From PALG01 sp964495885 (GTDB lineage: Bacteria > Bacteroidota > Bacteroidia > Flavobacteriales > Flavobacteriaceae): a DNA stretch of 64,000 bases. The stretch is taken from the NCBI GenBank assembly GCA_964495885.1, contig CAZBWO010000007.1, positions 62,001-126,000 of the forward strand, read 5' to 3'. This document shows, piece by piece, positions 17,044 through 24,623 of this stretch. The notes under the pieces are model-generated. The model had not been told where the DNA came from. It saw nothing but the letters and a program-made list of their open reading frames with translations, and did no database searches. Positions within the stretch are counted from its first letter, which is position 1, and each line of letters opens with the position of its first letter. Made by a program: the position numbers and the translations under genes.

Positions 17044-17251
17044 CACTAACTNNNNNNNNNNNNNNNNNNNNNNNNNNNNNNNNNNNNNNNNNNNNNNNNN
17101 NNNNNNNNNNNNNNNNNNNNNNNNNNNNNNNNNNNNNNNNNNNNNNNNNNNATTAACCACTAACTATTAACCACTAACTATTAACCACTAACTATTAACC
17201 ACTAACTATTAACCACTAACCACTAACCATTAACCATTAACTATTAACTAA
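17044..17251 (+). repeat. Heptamer array B (forward), broken by the assembly gap
   Basis: Forward NNYTMAC heptamers, mostly alternating TATTAAC and CACTAAC. One unit (17044-17050) is visible before the N run and fourteen after it (17152-17248). The true length is unknown because the array enters the gap. It lies between the four-helix-bundle stop and the TTG start of the epimerase gene, only 6 bases before the latter. Confidence 0.85.
17052..17151. other. Assembly gap of 100 N
   Basis: Exactly 100 N, the conventional placeholder for a gap of unknown size. It falls inside the heptamer array, so the likely cause is unresolved tandem repeat, although other sequence may be missing. Confidence 0.99.
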
Positions 17252-17254
17252 CCC

Positions 17255-18232
17255 TTGTACACTACTCCTTATCATTCAAGCAATCTCTCCACCCGCTCCT
17301 TCCTAATAACTGGCGGCGCAGGATTCATTGGTGCAAACCTAGTAGCCTATCTCCTAAAATACAATGCTGGCAAAGTACGCGTGCTGGATAACCTGGCTAC
17401 GGGTTACAAGGAAAACCTTTCCGAATTTCAGGATCACCCTGCTTTTGAGTTTATGGAAGGTGACATTAGGGATTTGGATACCTGTAAAAAAGCGATGGAA
17501 GGGATTGATTTTGTGTCCCATCAGGCCGCCTTGGGTTCGGTCCCAAGGTCTATCAATGATCCCATTACCTCCAATAACGTAAACATCAATGGGTTTTTGA
17601 ATATGTTGGTGGCCCAAAAGGAAAGTGCTTCCGTACAACGTATGGTCTATGCCGCTTCCAGTTCTACCTATGGCGACCATAAGGCACTTCCCAAAGTGGA
17701 AGATCAAATAGGGAATCCATTATCGCCTTATGGAGTGACCAAACTGGTGAATGAACTCTATGCAGATGTTTTTTATAAAACTTACGGAAATGAAACCATT
17801 GGATTGCGGTATTTTAATGTCTTTGGGCCCAAACAAAGTCCCAACGGAGCCTATGCTGCGGTCATTCCTTTGTTCATGCAGGCATTAAAAGACCATCAGG
17901 CCCCTACCATTAATGGTGATGGCGAACAAACCCGCGACTTTACCTTTGTGGAAAACGCTGTACAGGCCAACATCAAAGCTTTGTTTGCCCCAAAAGAGGC
18001 GGTAAACAAAGTGTTCAATATTGCCTATGGCGAACGCATTAGCCTTAATACCTTGTGGAAGGATTTACAGGACATTTCAGGGCAGGAACTGCAAGCCAAT
18101 TATGGCCCGCCCAGAAAAGGCGATGTACGTGATTCATTGGCGAATATAGACAAAGCCCAAAAGCTAATGGGCTACGACCCCCAATTTTCCGTAGCCGAAG
18201 GCATGAAAATCACTTGGGAATATTTTAAGTAA
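17255..18232 (+). CDS. UDP-N-acetylhexosamine C4-epimerase family SDR (TviC/WbpP-like)
   Basis: An extended short-chain dehydrogenase that inverts C4 of a UDP-sugar (UDP-GlcNAc/GalNAc or the uronates). It is 325 residues. The NAD-binding GGAGFIG lies near 20-26, the catalytic pair is in SPYGVTK (Y-x-x-x-K), and RYFNVFGPKQSPNGAYAAVIP is the typical C4-epimerase segment with the substrate-binding Asn. The start is TTG at 17255 because an in-frame stop (17249-17251) lies just before it and no ATG precedes the Rossmann motif. It is functionally paired with the dehydrogenase at 15343, from which it is separated by the four-helix-bundle cassette. Confidence 0.9.
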   Translation: MYTTPYHSSNLSTRSFLITGGAGFIGANLVAYLLKYNAGKVRVLDNLATGYKENLSEFQDHPAFEFMEGDIRDLDTCKKAMEGIDFVSHQAALGSVPRSINDPITSNNVNINGFLNMLVAQKESASVQRMVYAASSSTYGDHKALPKVEDQIGNPLSPYGVTKLVNELYADVFYKTYGNETIGLRYFNVFGPKQSPNGAYAAVIPLFMQALKDHQAPTINGDGEQTRDFTFVENAVQANIKALFAPKEAVNKVFNIAYGERISLNTLWKDLQDISGQELQANYGPPRKGDVRDSLANIDKAQKLMGYDPQFSVAEGMKITWEYFK

Positions 18233-18284
18233 AAGCAGTACCACCCCTTTTTTAAGATTTGTTTTGTTGTGGGAAACCAGCTCA

Positions 18285-18339
18285 TGGACCATCCATGGAC
18301 TATCCGTGGACTATCTATGGACTATCCGTGGACTATCCG
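18285..18339 (+). repeat. 11-bp tandem repeat block 1 (five units)
   Basis: Five contiguous units of consensus TGGACTATCCG with one or two changes in units 1 and 3. Because 11 is not a multiple of three, the block is not shaped by coding. Confidence 0.9.
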
Positions 18340-18429
18340 TGCCTTTGCCCCCATGGGTATTTTGTAGGAAAAAACCATGATAACACCCTCTTTGATGGCA
18401 AAATGTACTTATTTGGGCAAAAGGGTGCC

Positions 18430-18484
18430 AAAGGTATGGAAAAGGCATAGTAAAGGTATGGATAGTGTATGGGGAGTGTATGGG
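18430..18484 (+). repeat. 11-bp tandem repeat block 2 (five units)
   Basis: Five contiguous 11-bp units: AAAGGTATGGA, AAAGGCATAGT, AAAGGTATGGA, TAGTGTATGGG and GAGTGTATGGG. More degenerate than block 1 but in strict 11-bp register. Confidence 0.7.
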
Positions 18485-18493
18485 TTCCCAAAA

Positions 18494-18560
18494 GTGCCCT
18501 TTTGTGCCCTAAAACGGAAAAAAGTGCCCTAAAGTGGAAAAAAACGCCCTAAAAGGGAAA
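18494..18560 (+). repeat. 20-21-bp repeat with GTGCCCT core
   Basis: GTGCCCT occurs at 18494, 18504 and 18524, and a CGCCCT variant at 18545. The last three start units of 20 to 21 bp of the form GTGCCCTAAAxxGGAAAAAA. Confidence 0.75.
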
Positions 18561-18619
18561 TTTTAGCCATGAGGATATTGGCACTTATAGCCCCTCCCAA
18601 TTCCTACAAGGGACCATAC

Positions 18620-18674
18620 TGGGGGTATGGTGGGGTTATACTGGGGTTATATAGGGGTTATAGTGGGGTTAATA
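18620..18674 (+). repeat. 11-bp tandem repeat block 3 (five units)
   Basis: Five contiguous 11-bp units of consensus TGGGGTTATAC. It is unrelated in sequence to block 1 but has the same unit length and copy number. Confidence 0.9.
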
Positions 18675-18768
18675 GGTTTTGGGGATTTGTAGGGTTTTTA
18701 TACTTTTCTTCCTACAAAACATAAAGACACATAACAGTAAAAAACCATCAAATTACCAAAATACTGTT

Positions 18769-18838
18769 TCCTAACCCTTAACTACTAACTACTAACTACT
18801 AACTACTAACTACTAACGTTTCACGTTTCACGTTTCAC
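18769..18838 (+). repeat. Heptamer array C
   Basis: Ten contiguous NNYTMAC heptamers: TCCTAAC, CCTTAAC, five copies of TACTAAC and three copies of GTTTCAC. The two sub-blocks share the same register and the same terminal AAC/CAC. Confidence 0.9.
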
Positions 18839-18905
18839 TACTCCATTTAGCTATTTACAATGCCGTTTAAATCAATAAAAAATAACAATAAACAATAACT
18901 AATAA

Positions 18906-18938
18906 TCTTTACGTCTAACGTCTCACTATTCACGATTC
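18906..18938 (+). repeat. Heptamer array D
   Basis: TCTTTAC, GTCTAAC, GTCTCAC, TATTCAC and a partial GATTC in register. The segment 18921-18938 is the inverted counterpart of 16637-16654 with 17 of 18 bases matching. Confidence 0.75.
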
Positions 18939-18983
18939 TTCCTGGGGCGTTTTTACAAAGCGTGCCCATGGTCTTAGGTAGGG

Positions 18984-19010
18984 TTGTAGAAAAAAATGGC
19001 ATTTCTACAA
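18984..19010. repeat. Perfect 9-bp inverted repeat
   Basis: TTGTAGAAA (18984-18992) pairs with TTTCTACAA (19002-19010) around a 9-base spacer. There is no T run, so a terminator is unlikely. A position 58 bases before the next gene would suit a regulator-binding site or leader hairpin. Confidence 0.55.
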
Positions 19011-19067
19011 TAGAAAATATACAGGATGCCGCCTTTTCTTATTTCTTACATTTATTTTTGGGGCAGG

Positions 19068-20027
19068 ATGAAAAAGTTTTTCACTAAAATAATTTGGTTT
19101 GTAATACTGCTTTTACTTTTAAGTATTCCGCTGGATATATTTCTTTCCAAGCAACTAAGTCAATTGCGTAGGGCTCCTGGTGAAAATGAAGTTTGGAATA
19201 GTATTTACGGGGAAAGAACCAATGTAGATATAGCAATTTATGGAAGTTCCAGGGCATGGGTACATATAAATCCTGAAATCATTTCTGAAGCTACTGGGAG
19301 GTCAACCTATAATTATGGAATGGATGGTCATAACTTTTGGCTACAATACTTACGGCATGTAGAATTATTAAAACATCAATCAACACCAAAGGTGATCATT
19401 CACTCTTTAGATGTTTTTACTTTGCAGAAAGTGAAAGGGCTTTATGGAATGGATCAATTTCTGCCTTATATGTTATGGAATACTAATATGAGGGAGTATA
19501 CCAGTTCATATGAAGGATACCACCTATGGGATTATTACATTCCATTGGTACGTTATTATGGAAAAAGGACACTTCTTACAAAAAGCCTCAAGTCCTTTAT
19601 AAAAAAGACACCTTACAAACCCTATCGCAATAATGGGTATAGGGCCATGGATGTATCGTGGAATGAAGATTTTAAAAAAGCAAAGGAGCAGATTAAGGAA
19701 TATAAAATTAGGTTAGATTCAGCATCTGTATCCCTTTTTGAGGGCTACTTACAACAATGCAAACAACAGAAAATTGAAGTCGTGCTTGTATATACTCCAG
19801 AGTATATAGAAGGTCAGGGATTTATCGCCAATAGGCAAGGATTAATCAAGTATTATGATTCCATAGCACACCAATTTGGGATTCCATTCATAGATTACTC
19901 CAAGGATTCCATTTGCTATAACAAACAATATTTTTACAATGCAACCCACCTTAACCAAACGGGTTCAATGCTTCTATCTCAAAAATTGGCAGATACTCTT
20001 TCAAAGGTGATTGCACCATTGGAATAA
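19068..20027 (+). CDS. Membrane-anchored SGNH/DltD-like protein
   Basis: A 319-residue protein from the ATG at 19068, which follows GGGGCAGG. Residues 5-25 form one membrane helix (IIWFVILLLLLSIPLDIFL), leaving a periplasmic domain. IAIYGSSRAWVHINP holds the G-S-S block I serine of SGNH hydrolases and ATHLNQTGSMLLSQ near the end resembles the D/N-x-x-H block V, with Asn or Thr near the usual Asp position. Similar proteins in polysaccharide loci (DltD/AlgX-like) add or remove O-acyl groups. The catalytic triad is not certain, so either an esterase/acyltransferase or an inactive relative is possible. Confidence 0.65.
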   Translation: MKKFFTKIIWFVILLLLLSIPLDIFLSKQLSQLRRAPGENEVWNSIYGERTNVDIAIYGSSRAWVHINPEIISEATGRSTYNYGMDGHNFWLQYLRHVELLKHQSTPKVIIHSLDVFTLQKVKGLYGMDQFLPYMLWNTNMREYTSSYEGYHLWDYYIPLVRYYGKRTLLTKSLKSFIKKTPYKPYRNNGYRAMDVSWNEDFKKAKEQIKEYKIRLDSASVSLFEGYLQQCKQQKIEVVLVYTPEYIEGQGFIANRQGLIKYYDSIAHQFGIPFIDYSKDSICYNKQYFYNATHLNQTGSMLLSQKLADTLSKVIAPLE

Positions 20028-20041
20028 GTAATAATTTCAAT

Positions 20042-20076
20042 TCCTAACTGCTAACACTTAACTACTCACTGCCCAC
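20042..20076 (+). repeat. Heptamer array E
   Basis: Five heptamers in register between the SGNH gene and the wzm-like gene: TCCTAAC, TGCTAAC, ACTTAAC, TACTCAC and TGCCCAC. The last is the most degenerate. Confidence 0.65.
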
Positions 20077-20147
20077 CACCCGCAATCTCCTTAAATATTC
20101 CTATCTTCGTTTTTTAAACACAACGCCCCAACCATTGTGTGTCGCAC

Positions 20148-20993
20148 ATGAAGCCTGAAATTAAAGTATACGAACGAAAGAAAAACCTACGCTTAGGCAG
20201 CCTGCTGGGACAAAGCCTGAAGGATATGTATACCTCCCGCTTTTTGGCAAGGCAACTGGCAGTGAGGGATATCAAGGGATTGTATCGCCAATCCTTCTTC
20301 GGAATTTTATGGGCTTTTATTACACCTTTGGCAACTGCTTTGGTATGGGTAGTACTAAACAAAACAGGCACCGTACGATTAAGTCCTACAGGCATTCCCT
20401 ATCCGGTCTATGCCATGACAGGAACCTTATTATGGTCCATCATCACCGAAGCGGTAAACGCACCGCTTAAAACCACCAATTCAGCAAAGGGCATCATCTC
20501 CAAGATTAATTTTCCCAAGGAAGCCCTCATCATTACAGGTATCTATAAACTCTTATTCAATAGTGCCATTAAGATTGTACTGTTGGTATTCTTTGTCTTT
20601 TTCTTTGGGGTAGGCTATCACCATTCCATGTGGTTGTTTCCGTTAGCCATTATTGGAGCCTTGTTTTTTGGGACTACCCTAGGATTATTGATTACCCCTT
20701 TGGGGATGTTATACAAAGATGTGGCGCGAATGATTTCCATGGGATTTCAGTTTTTAATGTATGCCACCCCCGTAGTCTATGCAATTCCCAAGAGCGGTAT
20801 CTTAAAGACTCTGATGGAATGGAACCCATTTTCCCCATTTATCCTTACAGGAAGGGACTTGCTTACAGGTATGCCTCCAACATACCTCAGTTATTTTGTT
20901 TGGGTGCTTATAGTAAGTATTCCCTTGTTTTTTATGGCTTTGGTCATTTATAGAATTTCCATACCCATAATCATTGAACGATTGAGTAGCTAA
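20148..20993 (+). CDS. Polysaccharide ABC exporter permease (Wzm-like)
   Basis: The inner-membrane subunit of an ABC-2 type exporter that moves undecaprenyl-linked polysaccharide to the periplasm. It is about 281 residues with six hydrophobic segments. The N-terminal RFLARQLAVRDIKGLYRQS is the amphipathic helix of this family, followed by FGILWAFITPLATALVW, and the later ARMISMGFQFLMYATPVVY is typical. Start ATG 20148 was chosen; a GTG three codons upstream is possible. The stop overlaps the ATG of the ATPase gene by one base. Confidence 0.92.
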   Translation: MKPEIKVYERKKNLRLGSLLGQSLKDMYTSRFLARQLAVRDIKGLYRQSFFGILWAFITPLATALVWVVLNKTGTVRLSPTGIPYPVYAMTGTLLWSIITEAVNAPLKTTNSAKGIISKINFPKEALIITGIYKLLFNSAIKIVLLVFFVFFFGVGYHHSMWLFPLAIIGALFFGTTLGLLITPLGMLYKDVARMISMGFQFLMYATPVVYAIPKSGILKTLMEWNPFSPFILTGRDLLTGMPPTYLSYFVWVLIVSIPLFFMALVIYRISIPIIIERLSS

Positions 20994-22210
20994 TGGAAAC
21001 ACCACAGATACAACAACAGGAAATATTGGTGAAGGTGGAAGGACTTTCCAAAAAGTTCTGCAAAGACCTTAAAACAAGCCTGTGGTATGGGGTAAAAGAC
21101 CTTTGGAATGGAATTTTTGGAAATAAAACAAAGCAAGGTTTACGACCCAAAGAATTTTGGGCCGTTAGGGAGGTGAATTTTGAGTTGCGAAGGGGAGAGT
21201 GCTTAGGGTTAATTGGCCACAACGGGGCAGGGAAAAGTACCTTGTTGAAAATGTTGAACGGACTCATTAATCCAGATGAAGGAAAGATTACCATTCAAGG
21301 AAGGGTAGGAGCGCTCATAGAATTGGGAGCCGGATTTAACCCCATACTAACCGGACGCGAAAACATTTACAATAATGGTGCAGTACTTGGATTTTCCAAA
21401 AAGGAAATAGATGCCAAATTAACCGAAATCATTGCCTTTTCTGAACTGGAAGAGTTCATGGATATGCCGGTACAACATTATAGTTCCGGGATGAAAGTGC
21501 GATTGGGATTTGCCGTGGCTGCCCAAATGGAACCAGACGTATTGTTGATAGATGAGGTCTTGGCTGTAGGCGACTTAGGCTTTATTTTAAAATGCTTTAA
21601 AACTATAGATAATATCTTACCCAACACGGCCATCATTTTTGTATCCCATAGCATGCCTATGGTGTCAAGAATCTGTAATAAAGTCATCTTAATGGACAAA
21701 GGGAAGGATATTTACAATGGGCAAGATGTAGCAAAGGCAATCGATTTGTACTATACGCGTTTTGCGGAAAATGGAGAGAATTTAATCTTTACAGATCATT
21801 CCATTGAATTCTTAGGGGCAAAAATTTTGGAAGCTGAAAATTATGTAAATGATACGGCACAACTAAAATGGAAGGATACCTTAAGGATGCAATTAAAATT
21901 CAAAAATATAAGCTTGACGCATCCACCGTATTTTATCTTAACTATTTTTGATAAGGAACAACGGCCGGTTGCACAGATACAACAAAACGAAAAGCAGGAG
22001 AAGGGTTCACTTGAAAAGGAAATAGATTTTGAAATACTTCTTCAAAATGTCTTGCTTTCCAAAGGAATATACAGTATCAATATTTCAGTACAGGGAGAGG
22101 ATACAGGGGAGCCTTTACTTCGTGTCAATAATATTTTAAGTTTTCAAATCATTCACAAGGATGAGATTTGGCCTCCCTTCCTATTGGAATCTAAATTTAT
22201 TGGTTTATAA
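20993..22210 (+). CDS. Polysaccharide ABC exporter ATPase with C-terminal Wzt domain
   Basis: A 405-residue ATPase partner of the permease at 20148. Walker A is GHNGAGKSTLL near 77-87, the signature is YSSGMKVRLGFAVA, and Walker B is VLLIDEVLAVGD, as in Wzt/TagH proteins. Residues about 250-405 form an extra beta-rich domain (Wzt_C) that in O9a-type systems recognises a terminal modification of the finished chain. Its presence predicts that the exported glycan carries a specific non-reducing-end cap; sulfate or methyl are candidates here. It overlaps both neighbours by one base (TAATG). Confidence 0.92.
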   Translation: METPQIQQQEILVKVEGLSKKFCKDLKTSLWYGVKDLWNGIFGNKTKQGLRPKEFWAVREVNFELRRGECLGLIGHNGAGKSTLLKMLNGLINPDEGKITIQGRVGALIELGAGFNPILTGRENIYNNGAVLGFSKKEIDAKLTEIIAFSELEEFMDMPVQHYSSGMKVRLGFAVAAQMEPDVLLIDEVLAVGDLGFILKCFKTIDNILPNTAIIFVSHSMPMVSRICNKVILMDKGKDIYNGQDVAKAIDLYYTRFAENGENLIFTDHSIEFLGAKILEAENYVNDTAQLKWKDTLRMQLKFKNISLTHPPYFILTIFDKEQRPVAQIQQNEKQEKGSLEKEIDFEILLQNVLLSKGIYSINISVQGEDTGEPLLRVNNILSFQIIHKDEIWPPFLLESKFIGL

Positions 22211-22857
22211 TGTTGTTTCGTAAAAAACATAAGAATAAAATATTTTGTATAGGTGCTAGTAAAACAGGGACTACATCTGTAGAAAAGGCCTTGAAGGATT
22301 TTGGTTATGTCATGGGAAACCAACCAAAAGCAGAGCTATTAGTGGAAGAATATGCGCAAAGGAACTTCAAAGCAATTATCGATTTCTGTAAAACCGCCGA
22401 TGCTTTTCAGGATGCGCCATTTTGTTTTCAGCATACGTTTATGGCTTTAGAGCAATATTTTACAAATGCCCTGTTTATCCTTACCGTAAGGGACAGCGAT
22501 GAGCAATGGTACCAATCATTGGTGAAGTTTCACTCTAAAATGTTTGCCGATGGCAATCGGGTGCCTACTTGGGAAGATTTAAAGAAGGCTCCTTATCGGT
22601 ATGAAGGCTATGCGGCAGACGTCCGTAAAAAAGTATTCGGTATTCAGGAAAATGAACCTCCATACCATGAAGAAAAATTAAAAGCCTATTACAACACCCA
22701 CAATGCAGCCGTAGTAGATTACTTCAAACATAAAGAGAATCTGCTGGTGCTTAATGTGGCAGAAGACCAATCCTATCAAAAATTATGTGGTTTCTTAGGA
22801 AAGAAGCCTTTATACGAAGATTTTCCGTGGGAGAATAAAACCAGTGAGATCAAATGA
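22210..22857 (+). CDS. Sulfotransferase 1 (Sulfotransfer_4-like)
   Basis: A 215-residue soluble PAPS-dependent sulfotransferase candidate. The 5'-phosphosulfate loop is FCIGASKTGTTSVEKAL (residues 11-27), and the 3'-phosphate-binding strand ALFILTVRDSDEQWYQS holds the expected Arg and Ser. The family moves sulfate from PAPS to hydroxyls. Coupling to the Wzt-like gene by a one-base overlap suggests it acts on the exported glycan. The aminotransferase gene overlaps its end by four bases. Confidence 0.82.
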   Translation: MLFRKKHKNKIFCIGASKTGTTSVEKALKDFGYVMGNQPKAELLVEEYAQRNFKAIIDFCKTADAFQDAPFCFQHTFMALEQYFTNALFILTVRDSDEQWYQSLVKFHSKMFADGNRVPTWEDLKKAPYRYEGYAADVRKKVFGIQENEPPYHEEKLKAYYNTHNAAVVDYFKHKENLLVLNVAEDQSYQKLCGFLGKKPLYEDFPWENKTSEIK

Positions 22858-23915
22858 TACACGTTACCAAAACATTTTTACCTCCCCAAGAGGAATACCA
22901 GGCAATCGTAAATAGAGCCTGGGAAAAGGGATGGGTCACCAATAGGGGTGATTTGGTAAAGGAGTTGGAACAAAAGGTCCAAACGTATTTAAATTCTCCC
23001 CCATTAATCGCAATGACCAATGGGACATTGCCCATTCAGATTGCTATCAAGGCATTGGGTTTACAAGGCGAAATCATTACAACACCTTTTAGTTACGTGG
23101 CAACTACTTCCAGCATTGCTTGGGAAGGGTGCACCCCTGTTTTTGTAGATATTCATCCAGCATACCTCACCATAGACGAAAAAAAAATTGAAGCAGCCAT
23201 TACCCCAAAAACAACTGCGATTTTAGCAACACATGTCTTTGGAAATCCTTGTCATATAGAAGAAATTACCCGCATTGCCCAAAAGCACAACCTAAAAGTG
23301 ATCTATGATGCGGCTCATTGTTTTGGGGTATCCTACAAGGGGCAATCCATTTTTAGCTATGGGGATGCGAGTACCTGTAGTTTTCATGCTACCAAACTAT
23401 TCCATACAGGGGAGGGCGGAGCGTTATTTACTACAGATGAAGCATTCATGGAACGGGTTTTTTCCTATCATAATTTTGGGCACAAAGGAACAGAAGATTT
23501 TCAAGGCTTGGGCATTAATGCTAAAATGAGTGAATTACATGCGGCTATGGGATTGGCAGTTCTTCCATATATGGAAACTATTTTGGCACACCGCCGGAAG
23601 GCAATTGCCTATTATGATCAAAAATTGGCCAACAGAAGGGCCTTAAAGATTAGGGAAGGCACCCAATGGAATTATGCCTATTACCCCATTCTTTTCAAGT
23701 CGGAAGTAGCCCTTTTAAAAGCACAGGAAGCGTTTCACGCACATAATATCTACCCAAGGCGGTACTTTTATCCCAGCCTGCACTATTTGCCTTATGTAGC
23801 TGCTTGTGAGATGCCCATTGCTCAGGATATAGCTACACGTATCCTATGTTTGCCTTTGTCACATGACATTACTACAGAAGAGCAAGACCAAATCTTAAAA
23901 ATATTGGGGGTATGA
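22854..23915 (+). CDS. DegT/DnrJ/EryC1/StrS sugar aminotransferase
   Basis: A PLP enzyme that aminates a keto-sugar nucleotide. It is 353 residues. The internal aldimine Lys is in SFHATKLFHTGEGGAL near 175-190, DAAHCFG carries the PLP-binding Asp, and TPFSYVATTSS near 79-89 is the typical N-terminal block. Sugar-nucleotide aminotransferases of this family act with a 4,6-dehydratase or 3-keto-forming enzyme; none is encoded nearby, so the keto substrate must come from elsewhere. It overlaps the sulfotransferase before it and the WbqC gene after it by four bases each. Confidence 0.92.
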   Translation: MIHVTKTFLPPQEEYQAIVNRAWEKGWVTNRGDLVKELEQKVQTYLNSPPLIAMTNGTLPIQIAIKALGLQGEIITTPFSYVATTSSIAWEGCTPVFVDIHPAYLTIDEKKIEAAITPKTTAILATHVFGNPCHIEEITRIAQKHNLKVIYDAAHCFGVSYKGQSIFSYGDASTCSFHATKLFHTGEGGALFTTDEAFMERVFSYHNFGHKGTEDFQGLGINAKMSELHAAMGLAVLPYMETILAHRRKAIAYYDQKLANRRALKIREGTQWNYAYYPILFKSEVALLKAQEAFHAHNIYPRRYFYPSLHYLPYVAACEMPIAQDIATRILCLPLSHDITTEEQDQILKILGV

Positions 23916-24619
23916 GCAATTCCATTGCCATCATGCAACCCTATGTATTTCCCTATATAGGATATTTCCAATTAGTCCACGCCGTAGATGTTTTTGTCTT
24001 TTATGATGATGTGAATTTTATCAAACGGGGGTGGATCAACAGAAACAGACTTTGGGTTAATGAGCAGGAATATTTATTTAGTGTCCCATTGCAAGGTGCT
24101 TCCCAAAATAAACTGATTCATGAAATCCCTTTGGCGTGGGATGATAAATGGAAAGTACAATTCCTGCAAACGGTCACTGAACAATATAGAAAAGCCCCCT
24201 GTTTTGAAACGGTATTTCCAATGCTTCAAAACCTATTGGAAAAGTCCTATGATTCCATTGCACAATTAGCGATGGCGAGTGTTCGGGAAATCGCAGCGTA
24301 CCTTGGGCTACAAACCCTTTTTGAAATAAGTTCTGAAAAATATGCAGCTTCCAAGGGAATGGAGAGAGCAGATAGATTGATAGTTATTGCAAAGGAGAGC
24401 GGTTGTAAACAGTATATTAATCCAATGGGAGGAAAGGATTTGTATGAAAAAGCGTATTTTTCAGCAAATGGAATTACTTTGAAGTTTATGAAAAACAGTT
24501 TACTTCCTTATCAACGTTTTGATAAGAAAAGTGAAGTAGGATTATCAATAATTGATGTGCTAATGTTTAATAAAGTAGAAAAAGTAATTACCTTGTTGGA
24601 AGAATATTCACTAGAATAA
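23912..24619 (+). CDS. WbqC family protein
   Basis: A 235-residue protein that begins IAIMQPYVFPYIGYFQL, followed by VFVFYDDVNFIKRGWINRNR, the hallmark of the WbqC-like family found in O-antigen and capsule loci. Later blocks YINPMGGKDLYEKAYF and SIIDVLMFN also fit. The reaction is unproven; the family often accompanies DegT aminotransferases and NeuD-like acyltransferases, as here, which suggests a role in amino-sugar acylation or glycine-like transfer. Confidence 0.88.
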   Translation: MSNSIAIMQPYVFPYIGYFQLVHAVDVFVFYDDVNFIKRGWINRNRLWVNEQEYLFSVPLQGASQNKLIHEIPLAWDDKWKVQFLQTVTEQYRKAPCFETVFPMLQNLLEKSYDSIAQLAMASVREIAAYLGLQTLFEISSEKYAASKGMERADRLIVIAKESGCKQYINPMGGKDLYEKAYFSANGITLKFMKNSLLPYQRFDKKSEVGLSIIDVLMFNKVEKVITLLEEYSLE

Positions 24620-24623
24620 GAAG

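Larger units (their letters stand above)
18233..19067. other. 835-bp gene-free region full of short tandem repeats
   Basis: No credible coding sequence on either strand. In order it holds an 11-bp x5 repeat (18285-18339), a second 11-bp x5 block (18430-18484), a 20-21-bp repeat (18494-18560), a third 11-bp x5 block (18620-18674), heptamer arrays C and D (18769-18838 and 18906-18938) and a perfect hairpin (18984-19010). Base composition changes visibly from G-rich to AT-rich at about 18.7 kb. Confidence 0.85.

Noticed and set aside
16683..17251. Part of a diversity-generating retroelement, because IVP proteins resemble Avd
   Set aside because: No reverse transcriptase and no template/variable repeat pair is visible nearby.
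18259..18450. Open frame of 63 residues in the repeat region
   Set aside because: It runs through an 11-bp repeat that rotates the reading frame, has no ribosome-binding site and is rich in Cys, Pro and Tyr in a way that reflects the repeat only.
17044..18938. CRISPR array
   Set aside because: The repeats are 7 or 11 bp and contiguous, with no spacers and no cas genes.
19053..19060. TATTTTTG as promoter for the SGNH-like gene
   Set aside because: It would start transcription at the ATG itself, while a good ribosome-binding sequence lies between, and there is no -33 box at proper spacing.
22210..22857. P-loop kinase instead of sulfotransferase
   Set aside because: The loop ASKTGTTS is followed by a sulfotransferase 3' strand with Arg and Ser; no Walker B or kinase lid is visible.
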